The position numbers and the translations under genes are program-made. Shown one piece after another: positions 50,301 through 63,263 of a DNA stretch of 64,000 nucleotides. Numbering within the stretch: position 1 is the stretch's first letter; each line of letters opens with the position of its first letter. Origin of the DNA: Lagopus muta (lineage: Eukaryota; Chordata; Aves; Galliformes; Phasianidae); assembly GCF_023343835.1 (NCBI RefSeq), contig NC_064447.1:6464001-6528000 (forward strand), written 5' to 3'. The notes beneath the pieces were generated by a model. That model was not told the DNA's origin and did no database searches. It saw only the letters and a list, made by a program, of their open reading frames with translations.

Positions 50301-53300
50301 TAAAAATCCACACCAGTGGAGGTGACCCACTGTCACCACTGCTGAAATGCACCACCAGCACCTCACTGTGCTGCACCCACCGCTTGGTCTCCACAAACAT
50401 TCAGCAAGCGTTGCTGAATATCCATGGGTGCCACTTTTTCCACATGGAAGAATTCAATTCCACCCCTTTGTTTCATCCACCCTTCCATGTCAGATGCCGT
50501 TGTTTCAGAGTGCCCCTCTGCTGCTGTCTGTCACACAGCAACAACATGTAAAGGGATGTTGGTGGGAAGGTTCAACCTCTGCTGCCATCCCACCAACAGC
50601 CACCTCTGACACTGTGGGCCAACATAATAAAATCCGAGGCATTACTTTCAGAGCAGCCATCATATTTGTCAACTGCCATCAAGTGTTTTACACTTAGAGA
50701 ATCAAGAAACAGAAGTCTCATACTCACCTTAGAAGTCCTCCTGGAGGAGAAAAGGCGTAACATTTTAATGTTGGGAAGGAGTTCCTGAGCATGATCGCCA
50801 ATACAGAAGCTGTTCCACCACCCAAACTGTGACCAACTATCACAAGCTTGTATTCCTACAGACAGAAAGACAAGACTGAAACACAGAAAAAGATGCACAA
50901 CTTCTCTGACAAACCAAATCGCTAGAAGGCAACTTACTGGAGCAATTGTGAAAGCCTGGTTTAAAATTCCATCATTAATTAGCTTTTGATAGATGTAATT
51001 TGCAGCCTGAGTTATTCCCTGCAAGACAACAGTTTAAGTTAGAAGACAAAGGTATTATCTAATCTGAAGAGAGGCAGATGCATAATTAAAATCAACACCA
51101 ACACAGAACAACTCTTCTTGAAAACCAGTACCCTCTTTTAGCATGCTCCTGACAGAGCATTCCATAACCAAGTGGTCTCATACAAAATGCTTAGAAAGCT
51201 TTCCCACTATTTAGTAAGGACATGAAGTCAGACAACAGGTGCACAAACTGCCAGGATGTATGTGATGCAACAACCAAGCCACTGAGACCATTTGTGCAAT
51301 CTGTGTCATAAGAATAATCATAAGAATAATAAAGGATCCCAAGAATTAAGTTAGTTTTTTACTGCATGAGATGAACAGCCACAGCCTGCACACACCTTAT
51401 GCACGAAGCCATTCTCCAGAACATCTTCCAGGGTCAGGTCTTCACAGTCTGCTGACAGATCAGTGAGAATGTCCTGCAAACAAGAGCTTTAATCAGATCT
51501 CTCTGCAAGGTTTCATGGCTCATATTCTACTACTTATCAGATACTGGATATTAGGAAGAATTCTTCTCAGACACAGGCACAGGCTGCCCAGGGAAGTGGA
51601 CTCAGTCTCTGGAGGTGATTTAAGAAAAGGGTGGATGTGGTGCGTAGGGACGTGGCTTAGTGGGCAATATTGGCGTAGGTGGACAAAATGATCTTAGAGG
51701 TCTTTTCCAACCTTATTTATTCTACAATTCACATTCTCCCAGAGACAATCACCAAGTCTGTAAGCAGCTAAATACAGCCGACCACAAAACACCACCCAAA
51801 CAAACACACACAACAATCAGAGTTATGATTTCAGCAACTAATTCCAAGCTGTAAACACATTACAAGTACACAAGTCACAGTACCAAAGAATTACCACCAT
51901 CTTCCCCCTACACTCTGTTCCAGAAGTAAAGGGAATAATGCCCATCCAAGCACAGGAGCTTATGACTCTGAATGACTCTTATAGCTTATGACTCTGAAGG
52001 GACTCGTACCCACAAGTTGTTCTTAAATGCAATGCACCTGTGTAACACCTTTTCCTCTAGATACCACGAGTTCACCCATATCCATAAAGCCAATTGCACA
52101 CATTAGAAAGACAATACCTCAAAAGACAACGTTCCTCTCACTGCAACCACAATAGCTTCTTTTTTGTGATCCAAAGCAACAAAAAATGGAATCTCATAGA
52201 TCTGCAGAGGAAAAAATACATTCAGTAAAGACATCAGCTTCTCAGAAAGCTAAGCATTTGTTTTCACCTTCTGAAAGCCCTCCTACTGAATTTCTTGTAC
52301 TGTGGACAGAAGCTGAACTGTTAAGTTATTATAAGTGCCCTCATAGCAATGCTGAGATTTATGTCAATGGCTGTGTGGTTGTTTAAGAGTGAAAAAAAAA
52401 ATCAGAACTGAAAAACGTGTTTCAGGGCCTGTTTTCACTTGCCTTTGTATTTTCCATTTTATGAATGCTGAAGGCAATCTAGAAACTTCACCTTCTTCTT
52501 TCACTGACTCAATCACAGTTCTGCTCACAAAGCAGCAAAACTGCTTCTGGCATGTTCTTGGCAACACCAGGTGAAGTATGTGCAGGTAGGCTGACAGCCA
52601 TATACAAGAACTGAACTCACCCAGCTGGTGAAGGGGATCTCTGGCTCCACAGGAAGCAGCTTCTGACTCCCAGGAAGCAGCCTAAGGCCGAGATTCCCCC
52701 CCCCCTCAGTGCCCAGCCCTCATCAAGCCTGGAGGGGCTCCACCCCTTGTGGTCACCTGGGGAGCACAGGTGCAAGCAATCCCCTGTGTTCCCTGGGCAG
52801 CCACAGCCTTTCCCCAGGGGCTCAATCACAGTTGAAGCTGTGACCTAACAGCTCCCCTATCATCGGTATGGCTTTCTTGCTCAATGCCTGTTTAGATTGC
52901 TTACCTTGTTGTGAAAACTGATATGAATGAAGTCTCTGTACTGCAGTCCTGTTATTCTTAGGATGGATCCAAAGTGAAAGTTGCGACGATCACTTCCAGT
53001 TATATCAGAATCTTCTGGTCTACTTCTGCAACTAACAAACACAGAAGAGAAAAGCTTTCACGTTTAAATTTTTCAAGTTTCCTTTCGGGAATCAAACTCA
53101 ATTTCATCTGCACAACGATTTCTGCCAGGAATCAAAAGCTCCTCTCATCTTCCCCACCTTCTCCCCCAGCACTACTATTAGTATGAATGAAATGCTATCC
53201 CTGCCTGAGCAGCATTTCCACTCACAGGACCAGGAGCACCACTGCTACAGGACTATCACCACTGCACACAAGCCAGTAAGAAAAGAATTAAAACTGAACT

Positions 53301-56300
53301 CCAATGACAAAAAATAGAAACAAGCAAAAAGTACATTTAAAACAAATTCTCTACAGCAGACTTATCTGATGTTTTATGCATTGCATTGCGTGATTTCCAA
53401 GTCATTTATATTTCAGAAGGTTAAATGATTTTATGTTAATTATTAAGAAAATTGTAGTTAGAGCCGCAAATCCCCGAGGTCACTCAGATACACAGTAATG
53501 GCACACAGCAGGATGCACACGTCAGCACTGACTGTGACAGACTTAGAGGGCAAACAGAATGAAATGGATGCTGGAGCTGCAGGTTACTTTTTCTAATTCC
53601 TCTTCAGAGCTCCAAAACAGCTGACACACTCACTTGCACATGTATCTGCCCAAATGGGAGCTCCATAAAGCCTCATTGTAAAACATTACTTAATTCCAAT
53701 TCTTTGACTTAACTCCAATCACCACCAATTCCTTTGTCATTTTGCTAACTGAATTTTATCTCAATCACAAACCATTCTTAAGAAACAAATGCTGACCCGT
53801 TTCTGAGTGTGAAGACATGCTGCCATTTTGCCTCCACTTAATTTAGGGAAGCTTATCTACACCCATGAGTAATATAATTTAATGTCACAAAACTAGTGCT
53901 ATTGAAGACAGTTCATTTCTGCAAACAAGAGTGAATTAAGAAGAAGCTGTGTGTTTTTAAGCTCTTGATTCAACCTACCAGTCACTGTTGAGCTTACAGA
54001 GTGCAGTGAATGGGTTGGTGTATATGTAGTAGGGCCAGCCATAGGCAGCTGCAGCAAACAGCATGTAGTGAGCAGCGTGCTCCAGTTCAACATCCAAGTC
54101 ATCAGCCTGCAAGGACACGGGGAAAGAAGAGGAAGGAGGGAGAGAAAGAAAGGTGTGTTAAGCGACCCCAGAATAAAGCCCAAACACAAACTACTGAAAA
54201 TTAAGGCACTATCTAAACAGAAAACCTCAGGATCTAAAAGAAAATAAAGGCAGCCACTCCTATTCCAGGAAAACAGCGTTTCTGTAGCTACAGAATAATC
54301 TTGAAAATCTCTCATTAAATTATATTCTTCCAATACATACTGATTAGCTCTAAGGAATGGCTAAAGAATCTGTAGCAGATATCCCCAACAGGGGTATTTT
54401 AAGAATGACTCCACACTGCCCAGGTTCAAAAGGAATTTGATAGAATGATTTGAAATGGAATTACACTTGTGTGTAACACAGGCCCAAATTAGACAGAACA
54501 ATTTCTAAAGGTGTTCTAGCGTGGAAAAATCAATTAACAAACCATAACCCATCACCTGTAAGTATGTAAAAAATGACTGTTTTCATCTTATTTTGTCTGG
54601 GTATACGTACAACACATAGATTACACACACAGTGCTAGAAGACCAGCTTTTCAGTTCTTCACAAACAGTACTAAATATATTCTTCTATTCATTTTCTCTC
54701 ACATCTCTTCAAAAATGAACTACTGTCCAAAATTATTCCTTTTTGTGCTTAATTCCCCTTATTGATAAATTTCATGGAACAGAAGCACTGCTGCTATCAG
54801 TGAATACATGCTGAGAACTGGTACGTGCAAAGAGCAGAGATGGCCAGCACCTCCTTGCCAGTTAAATATCATCAGGACATAAATTAGGTACCCTTGAAAA
54901 ATACTGACTTGCAGACACATCGCAGTATTTTCACCTTCACTGTGCTCATTAACAATTCAAACAGAAAATTTTTACTGTGGTGTTTAATTTTGTAAAAGCA
55001 AACAAAATCCAAATATCCGCACAAAGAACTTCATTTCAATTTGCTCTGCCACCACCTCCTGGAGTAGCTGCACCAGACGCCAACACAGCCCCGTCTTACC
55101 GCAAGAGACGACGGGGAGTGACAGAGGACTTCTTCTGGCTCTTTTGGGCAGCTTTCCATTTTATCTTGCTCTTGATGGAGCAGAATCAAACCAGCTGCTA
55201 TGTCACTCGGCACCAGATCTGTGTCCTGTTACAAAGAGATGAAGGAGCTCCTAAAGCTATCCCACAGCTCACCACATCAGAGCTATCTCATAAGAATACA
55301 CACATGGCAATATATTTTTTTCAGTGTATCTAATTGCATTTACCTCGGAGACAGTGGGATCAGAGAAGATGGCTGCACCAGCACCTAACCACCTTCTTCT
55401 CCCCACTGTTTGTACGCACTGAATGTTTTGTTACAAGACTCATCCTTAAGTTTCAAGTCAGCATATTCAGAACCTGATTTCAAGCAGGGACCTCTGGCTG
55501 AATACAGTTATGCATTCTGCAACATCTGGAAACTCAGAGTTAGTCAAGAACAAAACCAAAAGAAGCTTTTCATCTTACTGAGAAGTAGGCGCGGAAGAGC
55601 TCTGCAATGCTTGTGAAAGCCACTCGATGGTCATCGTCCTGCACAATACAGCAGCACATCAACCGGATTCTTTTCTCCCAGACTCTGGTAGCAGTGTTCT
55701 TCACGTTGTACAACAGCTGCCCCGACTGGCTGCTTTCCAAGTTCCGATCTAAACCATCAGTGAGGTAAAATGTCTTTTTCCCCCCGAGTGGATCAAAGAC
55801 AATGAGCACTCCGATGATGGTAAAGACAATGATAACCCAGCTGCAAAACAGAAGGGAGCAGGCTGAAACCAGGCATTTCTGACACACATGTGAGAGAAGA
55901 CAACTGCAGGTCTTGAGAGACAGAAAGCAAAGTAAGACATGAAACAGTATCTGTTACTGACCATAATGGTGCACGTTCTGTTATCAAGCCTACACAAAGA
56001 AAACCCTTCTAAAAGAAACCAAAATAATTTATTAGCAATAGCAAAGCTGGAAACGTCTTTGCTGGACACGTGCAGAGCAAATGTAAGCGTTATGTTCTCT
56101 CACATGCACTACCAAGCTCAGATTCGTGTGCGTGTGGCAGAGGGTGGAGCACTTTACCTTGCAACAACTGTCCCAAGGATGACGTTTATCACAGTGCTGT
56201 CGCAGCGCACGCTGCTGTCCGACACCCACACAGCTCCTACAATGGCCCAGATAAACTCAGGCAAGTAGAGAAGTAGGCGAGTATAAAGTAGCTTGGGAAG

Positions 56301-58286
56301 TGACTTTCTTGGGCCTGGGTTAGAAATTGTTCCTGAAATAATGAGAATTTGAAACAAGAATGGTTTATGAACATATCTCAGGTACATAAAATCCTACATA
56401 AATAAATACACGAACTTTCTGAGCTCTATGGAAAATAAGAAGCTTAACTGAAAATATAAATGATTCCAAAGTAACGGAAAGCTATCACTGAAGCTGAGAA
56501 AATAAAAAGAGGATTCTTACCACCTACTTCTCTAACACTTAAAAATCACTCTCTGGTCAGAGACAGTTCTGCAGCGAATGCGAGGCAGCAGTGCTGGACC
56601 CACCAGAGCCAAAGATGCATTACCACATAACTGCCAGTGCCAGCTTCTATTATGACTCTGCACAGCTTTTATTTGGCTGAATATTGAAATCTGAGACACT
56701 CCTTTGGTGAGCCACATGCAATGAGGCTCTGCTCCCTCATTTCAGTTACTAAAAAATAAACAAATTCACATAACCAGAATGTGAATATACGACCAGTTGT
56801 AGACCAAATATTTCTTAGACTATTTTCTGTATTGTTAGCTAATAATAACCTTTTCCTTGTAGCACCCTTAGGCAATAAAAAAACAATTTTTGGCTGGCTC
56901 AGCTCCTTAAACCAGTTTGCTGATGACAAGATAACACAGGCAGTGTGTGCGTACTCATGTGTAGGCAGCAGAATTTGTAAACATTTAAAACACTGCAGAA
57001 TTAAAATGACTTTTGAAACTATTCTCCAACTGCAAAGCTGCACTTCACCTCCAGTAACAAAGCTGTCAGAAGAGTCCCACACCCAACAGCTGTGATTCCC
57101 GCTCCCGTTTTGCGCACTGCCCTGCAGCAGCACAGCTGATTGCATGCGCACAATCAGATAAAAACTGTGGTGTCTGGAAACGATGACTTCCAAGTGCTGG
57201 TGCAAGAACCACTGCTGCCAAATCCCACACATTATAACCACAATTCAGAACATTTCACTAGTAATTCCACTGGAGATTCAGACTCAGGATTATTCCACTT
57301 TATAATGGTCTTGGAACTTCACTTTTACACTGAATAAAGAAGGCTCTTTTCTCCGCGCTACTGACACTTATCACTCCACCACCTGAACTTTGATACCTAA
57401 AACCAGCATAACGTGGCTAATAATTCCTTCCACTGCTCTGGAAACTGTAGGAGAACCAGCAGTGAGATTCAAGTTTAATGCTATCATTCACACCTCAGCT
57501 CTGTGAGTTTCTCTTCATGCTTCTTTCCACCTAAATAATTTAAATACTGTTCTAATTACGGAGTATCGTGAGAACCAATATACTAGAAATTGCAGTCTCC
57601 TGCGTTATTCCAGAGACCACGTGCAGATTTCAGATTGCTTTGGTAATGAGATGCTTCGCCAGGAAAAAATAGAAAGTAACGATTTCCTGGCGTTTTTAAA
57701 GCGAAAACGAAGCATTTCTACACGTGGCAACTCCAGAATAACAGAACGCGCACCGATTCCAACCGCCGAGACGCGCAGAGCTCCGGGTCAGCCCGAACCT
57801 CGTACCTTGCATGCTGACGTACACGAGGGCGGACAGCGTGCAGATGATGGCGGCCAGCAGGGCCAGCAGCACCAGCAGGTAGCCGTGCAGCAGCGCTCCT
57901 CCCGGGCAGCCGAACCGCCCCTTGTGCACGGCGTACAGCGCCAGGATGCCGACCCACCTGCAGGAAGCGGACAGCGAACGTGGGCGGGAGAACGGCCCGG
58001 ACCCGCGGCACCGACCTGTGCGGAAACCGAACCGCGCCGCTCCGCGATGCGAGAGAAGCGAACGGCGGCGGCCCGGCGCGCTCAGCAGGCCCGGAGCGCC
58101 GAGCTACCGCTCACACAATCGCGGCGACGCACCGCGGCGCCGTGAAGAAAACCGCCGGGCGCGCGGAGCCGCGGGACGGCCCGGCCCTCACCACAGCAGC
58201 CTCAGGAACAGCTCGAAGGCCCCAGGGAGAACGAAGTCGTCGCTGCCGATGGCCCAGCGCCTCCCGAACGCCACCAGCCCCGGCAT
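47303..58286 (-). CDS. DAGLB: Diacylglycerol lipase beta, 667 aa, 15 coding exons
   Basis: Coding exons, 5' to 3': 58192-58286, 57806-57957, 56158-56332, 55579-55840, 55100-55225, 53979-54106, 52905-53031, 52118-52201, 51396-51473, 50938-51018, 50728-50855, 49734-49802, 49567-49639, 48737-48990, 47303-47474. They sum to 2,004 bases; all introns are GT-AG and the frame stays open. The product hydrolyses diacylglycerol at the sn-1 position to give 2-arachidonoylglycerol, and in mammals predominates in macrophages and microglia. It has four N-terminal membrane segments (about residues 17-42, 57-82, 97-119, 129-153) and then a cytosolic alpha/beta-hydrolase domain. The nucleophile is Ser446 in Gly-His-Ser-Leu-Gly-Gly, with Asp498 in Leu-Gly-Lys-Asp and His642 in Thr-Asp-His-Met-Pro-Asp completing the triad. 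Length is close to human (672). It lacks the long C-terminal tail of DAGLA. The gene is complete with no defects. Confidence 0.97.
50125..50664 (-). mobile_element. Galluhop-type mariner (Tc1/mariner) DNA transposon relic
   Basis: The two ends are imperfect inverted repeats: reading inward, left TACATAGGATGCTCCAAAAC and right (reversed) TATGATGGCTGCTCTGAAAG, followed by matching TAA..CCTC..TTT blocks. Each begins with TA, the mariner target dinucleotide. On the minus strand the interior keeps the start of a transposase frame (Met-Lys-Gln-Arg...Ile-Glu-Phe, then a Leu-Leu-Asn-x-x-Gly-Asp-Gln segment) resembling the chicken Galluhop/Mariner1_GG family as I recall it. At about 540 bases it is less than half of a full mariner, so it is internally deleted. 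The retained transposase frame is also interrupted by stops, for example just after the Gly-Asp-Gln segment. It lies in DAGLB intron 11 in the same orientation as the gene. Confidence 0.78.
51541..51730 (+). repeat. CR1 LINE, 3' fragment
   Basis: Successive blocks match the CR1 3' end: AGGAAGAATTCTTCTCAGAC, CACAGGCTGCCCAGGGAAGT, CTCTGGAGGTGATTTAAGAA, GGGTGGATGTGG, TTAGTGGGCAATATTGG, then ATGATCTTAGAGGTCTTTTC and CCAACCTTA with an ATTCTACAATTC-type tail. It is a 5'-truncated copy in DAGLB intron 8, antisense to DAGLB. Confidence 0.92.
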
Positions 58287-58700
58287 CCCGCGCACCCGGG
58301 CGCCGCCGCTCCGCCGCGGGCTCCAAATCCCGGACGGCCCCGCCCCGCCGCCGAGGCCCCGCCCGCCGCCGAGGCCCCGCCCGCCCTCGCGGCGCAGAGC
58401 CGCGCACGCGCCTCGCGTGGCGCCGACCATCCCGCCGCTCCGCGCGCGGCCGGGGCCGTGCGTCCTAACCGTGCGCGTGCGCTCGCGCGACGCCGGAAGC
58501 CCGCCTCGCCCCGCCCAAGTTCAGGCGCGCGCGCAGAGCGCCTCAGGGCCGCCGGGACCGCGAGCCGAAGGGCTCGAGCCGAGGCGCTGAGCCGCGTGCC
58601 GCCGGCAGCCCGGCCGGCGCCGCCTTGTGCGCTTCTGGGAGGTGCGGGAACAGAGCCGGGACGGAGCCTCTGCAGCAGCGTTCGAGGAGTCACCTCTAAC
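57750..58700 (-). promoter_or_regulatory. DAGLB: CpG island and promoter of DAGLB
   Basis: A dense CpG block covers DAGLB exons 1 and 2 and about 400 bases upstream. A near-consensus NRF1 site (TGCGCGTGCGC, 58,472-58,482) and an ETS core (CCGGAAGC, 58,493-58,500) lie 185-215 bases upstream of the start codon, typical of TATA-less housekeeping promoters. The long ORFs here in several frames are composition artefacts. Confidence 0.8.
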
Positions 58701-59224
58701 GTGGCACTGCTGACGCACGTCGCTGAGTTAGGCCAGAATCGGGCTGTCCCGTCTCGTTCTGGGCACCGTCCCGGCTGCAGGCAGATCTGCACGCAGCGCT
58801 GCATCCAGCGTCCCCAGCGCTGCAGCTCCAAGTGCGAGCTGCAGAAAGAACCACCGGGGCTGGGAACGATCACCATCCCAGCTATGGGGATACCATGGCA
58901 AACTAAGAGAAATTATTTCCTTATGATCAATTATATTAATTTCATAAAGATTAAAAAGCTTAAAAGGAGCAAAATCCTCGTATCCAGGCCCCACGTGGCA
59001 GAATAAATTCATCTGTTTTAAACCATGCTCCCCAGGCTGCAGATGGAGCTCTTGGAAAAAGCAGAACCAACTCACCACCATTCAATCAGTGCTGACACCT
59101 CTCATATCCCTATAGCTCATATTTCAGTAGAGCAAACAATGATATTGAACAAATCTTCACCACAACTTCTCGTTTCACACTAGCAGAAAAAGTTAATTCA
59201 AGAATAATAAAAATAACATTTTCA
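58700..59224. other. Spacer between the DAGLB promoter and the KDELR2 3' end
   Basis: About 0.5 kb passes from CpG-island sequence to AT-rich DNA. KDELR2 and DAGLB are transcribed in the same direction, with KDELR2 upstream. Nothing gene-like was seen. Confidence 0.55.
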
Positions 59225-59239
59225 CCATTTCATAAAGTG

Positions 59240-59245
59240 TTTATT
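59240..59245 (-). terminator. KDELR2: KDELR2 poly(A) signal
   Basis: On the minus strand this is AATAAA, 1.16 kb after the KDELR2 stop codon. The interval 59,246-60,402 is taken as its 3' UTR. It is AT-rich and contains an A-rich tract around 60,003-60,029 (on the plus strand), so the mRNA would carry an internal U-rich run. Confidence 0.68.
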
Positions 59246-60402
59246 GAGGATGGTAACACAGGATAAATCATGCAACAGCTCAGTAAAAAAAGGGAATCAT
59301 TTAAAGGATAAAGAATGGTAACTGGTGCTGCTGATTTTGGAAAGTCTATTAAAAAAATATTAGTTGTCCAAAAGTGACATCAAAAACCACTTGAAGCTGA
59401 ACATGGATGTTGCTTATACAGCACTCATTAAAAAGAAAATGTAGATATTGTTTAAAAATGATCACCTACAGATTACTGTAATCAACAACTTACAAGCCTC
59501 CCATTTCTATAGCTGCAGTGGTGTCGCAGGGCTGTACTTCCAGGCCACTTTACCTCCTTTTCCACAACAAAGAATACAGTTACAAGCATTTGCCACTAAG
59601 CAACATAACCAAAACTCTCAGTCTTCACAACCTGCACTGCCAAGCGCTATCATCGTTGGGATTACCTTCCCAAACATCATGGCAAAACAGGAAAGGCCAA
59701 TTTCTCACGGCCGCAGGATTTCCTTATTGCCCTCTTGCCATCAGCCTGTTTTAGAAGGAGGACAACTACAGAACGTGACTGCTCCCCTTCTGGCACCAAC
59801 ATACACTTTAAACAAGGAACTCCACGTCAGCAGATGGCACAAGGATTGGGCACCAGCACATCACATCAAACATTGGTGGTTTTAGATTTAAGTTGACATA
59901 TATTCACCTTTTGGAAAAAATAAATATAGTGGAATGAAAATTGAATCAAAGGGAAAGAACAAATGACTACCATCCATCAAGGATGCACATGTTTGTGCAC
60001 TGAAAAAAAAAAAAAAAGAAAAAAAAAAATCAGTAATTTCAAAGAAATTCTTGAAAATTAAGAAAAAGTTTGCACTTTTTTCCTGGTCATAAACAATCTC
60101 ACAAAAATCTCACTTTTGGAATTATTCCAATTGAAACCATACACTGAATTTATTAATACAGTATAAGTTTCTTTATGTAAAAAATCTTTATACATAGTAA
60201 TAAAAAAGATAAAGGCAAGATGCATCAAACAGAAATCTGCTGGTTGTTTTTCCTCCGTTCTTACAGAGCCGCTGATGACTACCTGCACTATAAAGAGCTG
60301 TGTTTCTGACTTTCTGTCTCAAGCATCTTCACCTTTGCTTGTGATAAGGATTGTTCTGTCCAAGCATCCAAAAGGACAGATGCTGGTGATGTTTTTTGGC
60401 AC

Positions 60403-62566
60403 TTACGCTGGCAAACTGAGCTTCTTTCCCTTGAGTACTGTAGGAAAGGAAAAATTGAAAAGTTAGCAATACAAACATGTGACCAAGAAACACAACTGTT
60501 AGAACTTCAGAGCGATCAAAACCTACTGGTCACTTTGGTACAACAGGTACACTGCCCTTAGCTCTCCCAGACTTGCCTCTCTATTCAATACAGATGAGCG
60601 AAACGACAATCAGGTCAGAATTCCAGCCCTGCCCTCTCACAACACCCTGCCATTCTCACTTTCCAGCATCACTGGACATGCTATCCCGTGACTGCGGTTT
60701 TTTAGAGTAATGACTAACAGCACATTTACATAGTTTTGTGATTATACGATGGATGCTGGAATACCAATGACATCAGAATTAGTAAAAGATCCAACAGAAA
60801 CAACTGCTTCTATGCTTAGCATCTGCAGACACATACAACCACCTCTGGGCTCCAACAGTATTTAAAATGCCTTAGGAAGTTGTCTGTAAGAGTAACACCT
60901 GCACAAAAAGTACTTTGTCAGTAGAAGTATGAGGATCATGCTTGTTGACAGAGAAAACTGCAACCTGTATTTAGTCATACTTATTTTCACATTTGTCAAT
61001 AAAATTCAGACTGTTTACACATTTATCTCTGAACTTGTAGAATGTGTTCCTGATAAATCTAAACAGATTACAGTAATAATTTGCATACAGAATTAACAAC
61101 TATGCAGTAATGTCTATGAAGCGGATATGCATCTGCATAGTGCTACACTTCGTTACCTGCAGCTGCAAGTTATCACACTACTCACCTTTTGTAACGTACA
61201 AATAGAAGAAGTCACAGTAAAGAACAGTCTGGACCACACCAGCAACAACCGCTATGAGGTCAAAAAATCCCTCAAAATAGTAGCGCCAAATCCAGTTGAC
61301 CAAGTACAAGGCACGGTACAGACCCAGGAAGAAAAGGTAGTGAGTAGTGATGGTCTCCGCTTCCCCAGTTTTGCTGATCATAAAGAGCTGGGGGAGAATG
61401 GCGACAGATTCAAGGTAGATGGAGAAAGTCCACAATATCTGGAACGAAAAAAACAACGCAGATTATTCAACTGTCACACTGTTAACAGAAGCACAGGAGG
61501 TATCCAAACTGCCTTCTCATTCCTATCAACCAAAATCACTCTACTGGGAACAGGCACAGTACTTTGACTACCCTTGATACAGTAAAAAAAATAAATAAAA
61601 GCTTCATAATCAGCCCTGGAATGGTACAAGTAACTAGCCTTCAGACACCACTCTCCCAATATGTGGGGAGCTTGCTGATACAAGTTTACCCATCTATCAA
61701 TTCAGGATATGCAACACCATTAAATACAGCTCACAATGCTGCTGCTCTGAAAAGCTGTGTGGAAGATGAAGTCCTTCTTCTTCCCCATTCTTCTAAAATT
61801 TTAAATCAATTGGTTGGTTTAAGGAATGAATTAAGGCAGTACAGAATTTAAAACAATATCTCAAAATGTTGCTCAAATTCTTTTGTTAGTTAAACCATGC
61901 AATTCCAATGAATATAAAAAGATCAGTCCACTTAAAAAGAACATATAAAGGTATCTCTATTCTGGGTAAACACTGACCTGAACTCCGTAGTACATATTCC
62001 TTTTCTGACAGAAGAACATCTAGCTGCATCTCAAACATAACAGTCCCTTCTAACACTCTATGCTACTTGTGTTTCTACAAAACTAACAAGTATTAAAACT
62101 TCTTTTGGTTTCAGCAGGGGGCACCAACGACTCACATTCTGGGTTATTTCCTTAACAAACATAACAAAAGGAGGGATTCTTTTGAATTTGAGTGTCAAGA
62201 CAGCTTTCTGCTTAATAAAATACTCAATAACATTAGTCTCCCAAAGTGCTTTAAGTTCTCTGCGACAACTAGACGGTAAAGATGCATTACAGAATTGGCC
62301 TGGACCTACTAAACACAGGCTTCTTTCATTCTGCTAAAAAACATTCACCGTCATGTACTACAGATCTTGGAAAATAAAGTGCAACCTCCTGCCCATAACC
62401 AACTCACCTCCAGAGGAGAGAAGTCATGATTGACAAGAAACGAGAGTCCACCAACAGGAACTATCAGAAACTCCACCCTGAACGTATCATGGTTTCCATC
62501 ATAGGTGGCCTTAAATTTCATGTAGATCAGGTACACGGTGGCATATGAGCAGGCAATGTAGATAAG
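60403..62566 (-). CDS. KDELR2: KDEL receptor 2, coding exons 3-5 (residues 65-212), 5' end outside the window
   Basis: Coding exons are 62,408-62,566 (53 codons), 61,186-61,438 and 60,403-60,437. Together they encode 148 residues ending [10 protein letters not shown], as in human KDELR2. The first two human exons encode exactly 64 residues, so the part seen is 65-212. KDELR2 is a seven-helix receptor of the Golgi and intermediate compartment that binds the C-terminal KDEL of escaped ER chaperones at low pH and returns them by COPI vesicles. Visible landmarks are [14 protein letters not shown], the conserved Ala-Glu-Thr-Ile-Thr-x-His-Tyr-Leu loop, and the di-lysine-containing cytosolic tail. 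Residues appear nearly identical to human. No sequence for exons 1 or 2 was found up to 64,000. Confidence 0.97.
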
Positions 62567-63263
62567 CTAAAGAGTGAGGAAAGAAAAAGAAATACCCACA
62601 AGGTTGCAGGATTACATTAAACCCATTGAACAAAGCTATTTCCAGGTATTAGGAGGAATAAGCTGTCTTTTTTAGTTCGTATTTTTTGCTTACATGCTTC
62701 TGCAATTTCAATTTCATGCTACGTGGTGGTATTCAGCTTTTCTCAGCAGGGAATAATTCAAAACCAATGAGCCAATGATGTTTTAAAGTGTCACCTTGCC
62801 TCTGGATGAAGTGACTGTCAGAAGTTTCTTCCTGTCAGAGCTTGTTCCTTGAGTAGAAACAACTGCAGCACTGACTGGAAAAGGAAGACTGCTTCTGCTA
62901 CTGCAAGGGCAGCAGCGGCTCCACCACTGAAGCTACATATCTACGTGTGCATACATACAGTAGGGAGAGGTCTTTTTTTTTTTTAAATTCAAAAAGTTTA
63001 GGGGTGTGGTGGCTCATGTGGCAATTAAAAAGGTACTGAATCAAGCCCCACCTCAACTCAGCTATGTAACATAAAACAAAACAGCTCATTTGATTTACAG
63101 CTTTAAACATCTCCTACATCTGCAGAGCCAGTGCTCTCTGAAACCAACAGGCCATGAAACCAAAAGCTAAAAGACTGCCAGAAGCACTGAAGAGGAACTC
63201 AGTTTCAATTTCAGTTGATGTCAAACCTTACCATTTTTAATTGTTACAGCACAGCAGACTTTA

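Larger units (their letters stand above)
47475..58191 (-). other. DAGLB: DAGLB introns, contents
   Basis: Fourteen introns range from 82 bases (intron 10) to 1,473 bases (intron 2). Intron 8 (51,474-52,117) contains a CR1 tail and intron 11 (49,803-50,727) a mariner relic. Intron 7 (52,202-52,904) has a GC-rich patch at about 52,620-52,850 with a C10 run (52,696-52,705) that I cannot identify. Intron 14 (47,475-48,736) has a C/A-rich low-complexity stretch at about 48,228-48,300. The others hold only splice signals and AT-rich sequence. Confidence 0.8.

Noticed and set aside
50347-50697. A plus-strand ORF of 116 codons in DAGLB intron 11
   Set aside because: It is the antisense of the mariner relic.
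57621-59006. Long plus-strand ORFs across the DAGLB CpG island
   Set aside because: They are antisense to DAGLB exons 1-2, show compositional bias only, and have no recognisable protein.
60003-60029. A-rich tract in the KDELR2 3' UTR as a SINE or retrocopy tail
   Set aside because: The flanks are AT-rich UTR-like sequence with no repeat body or duplication.
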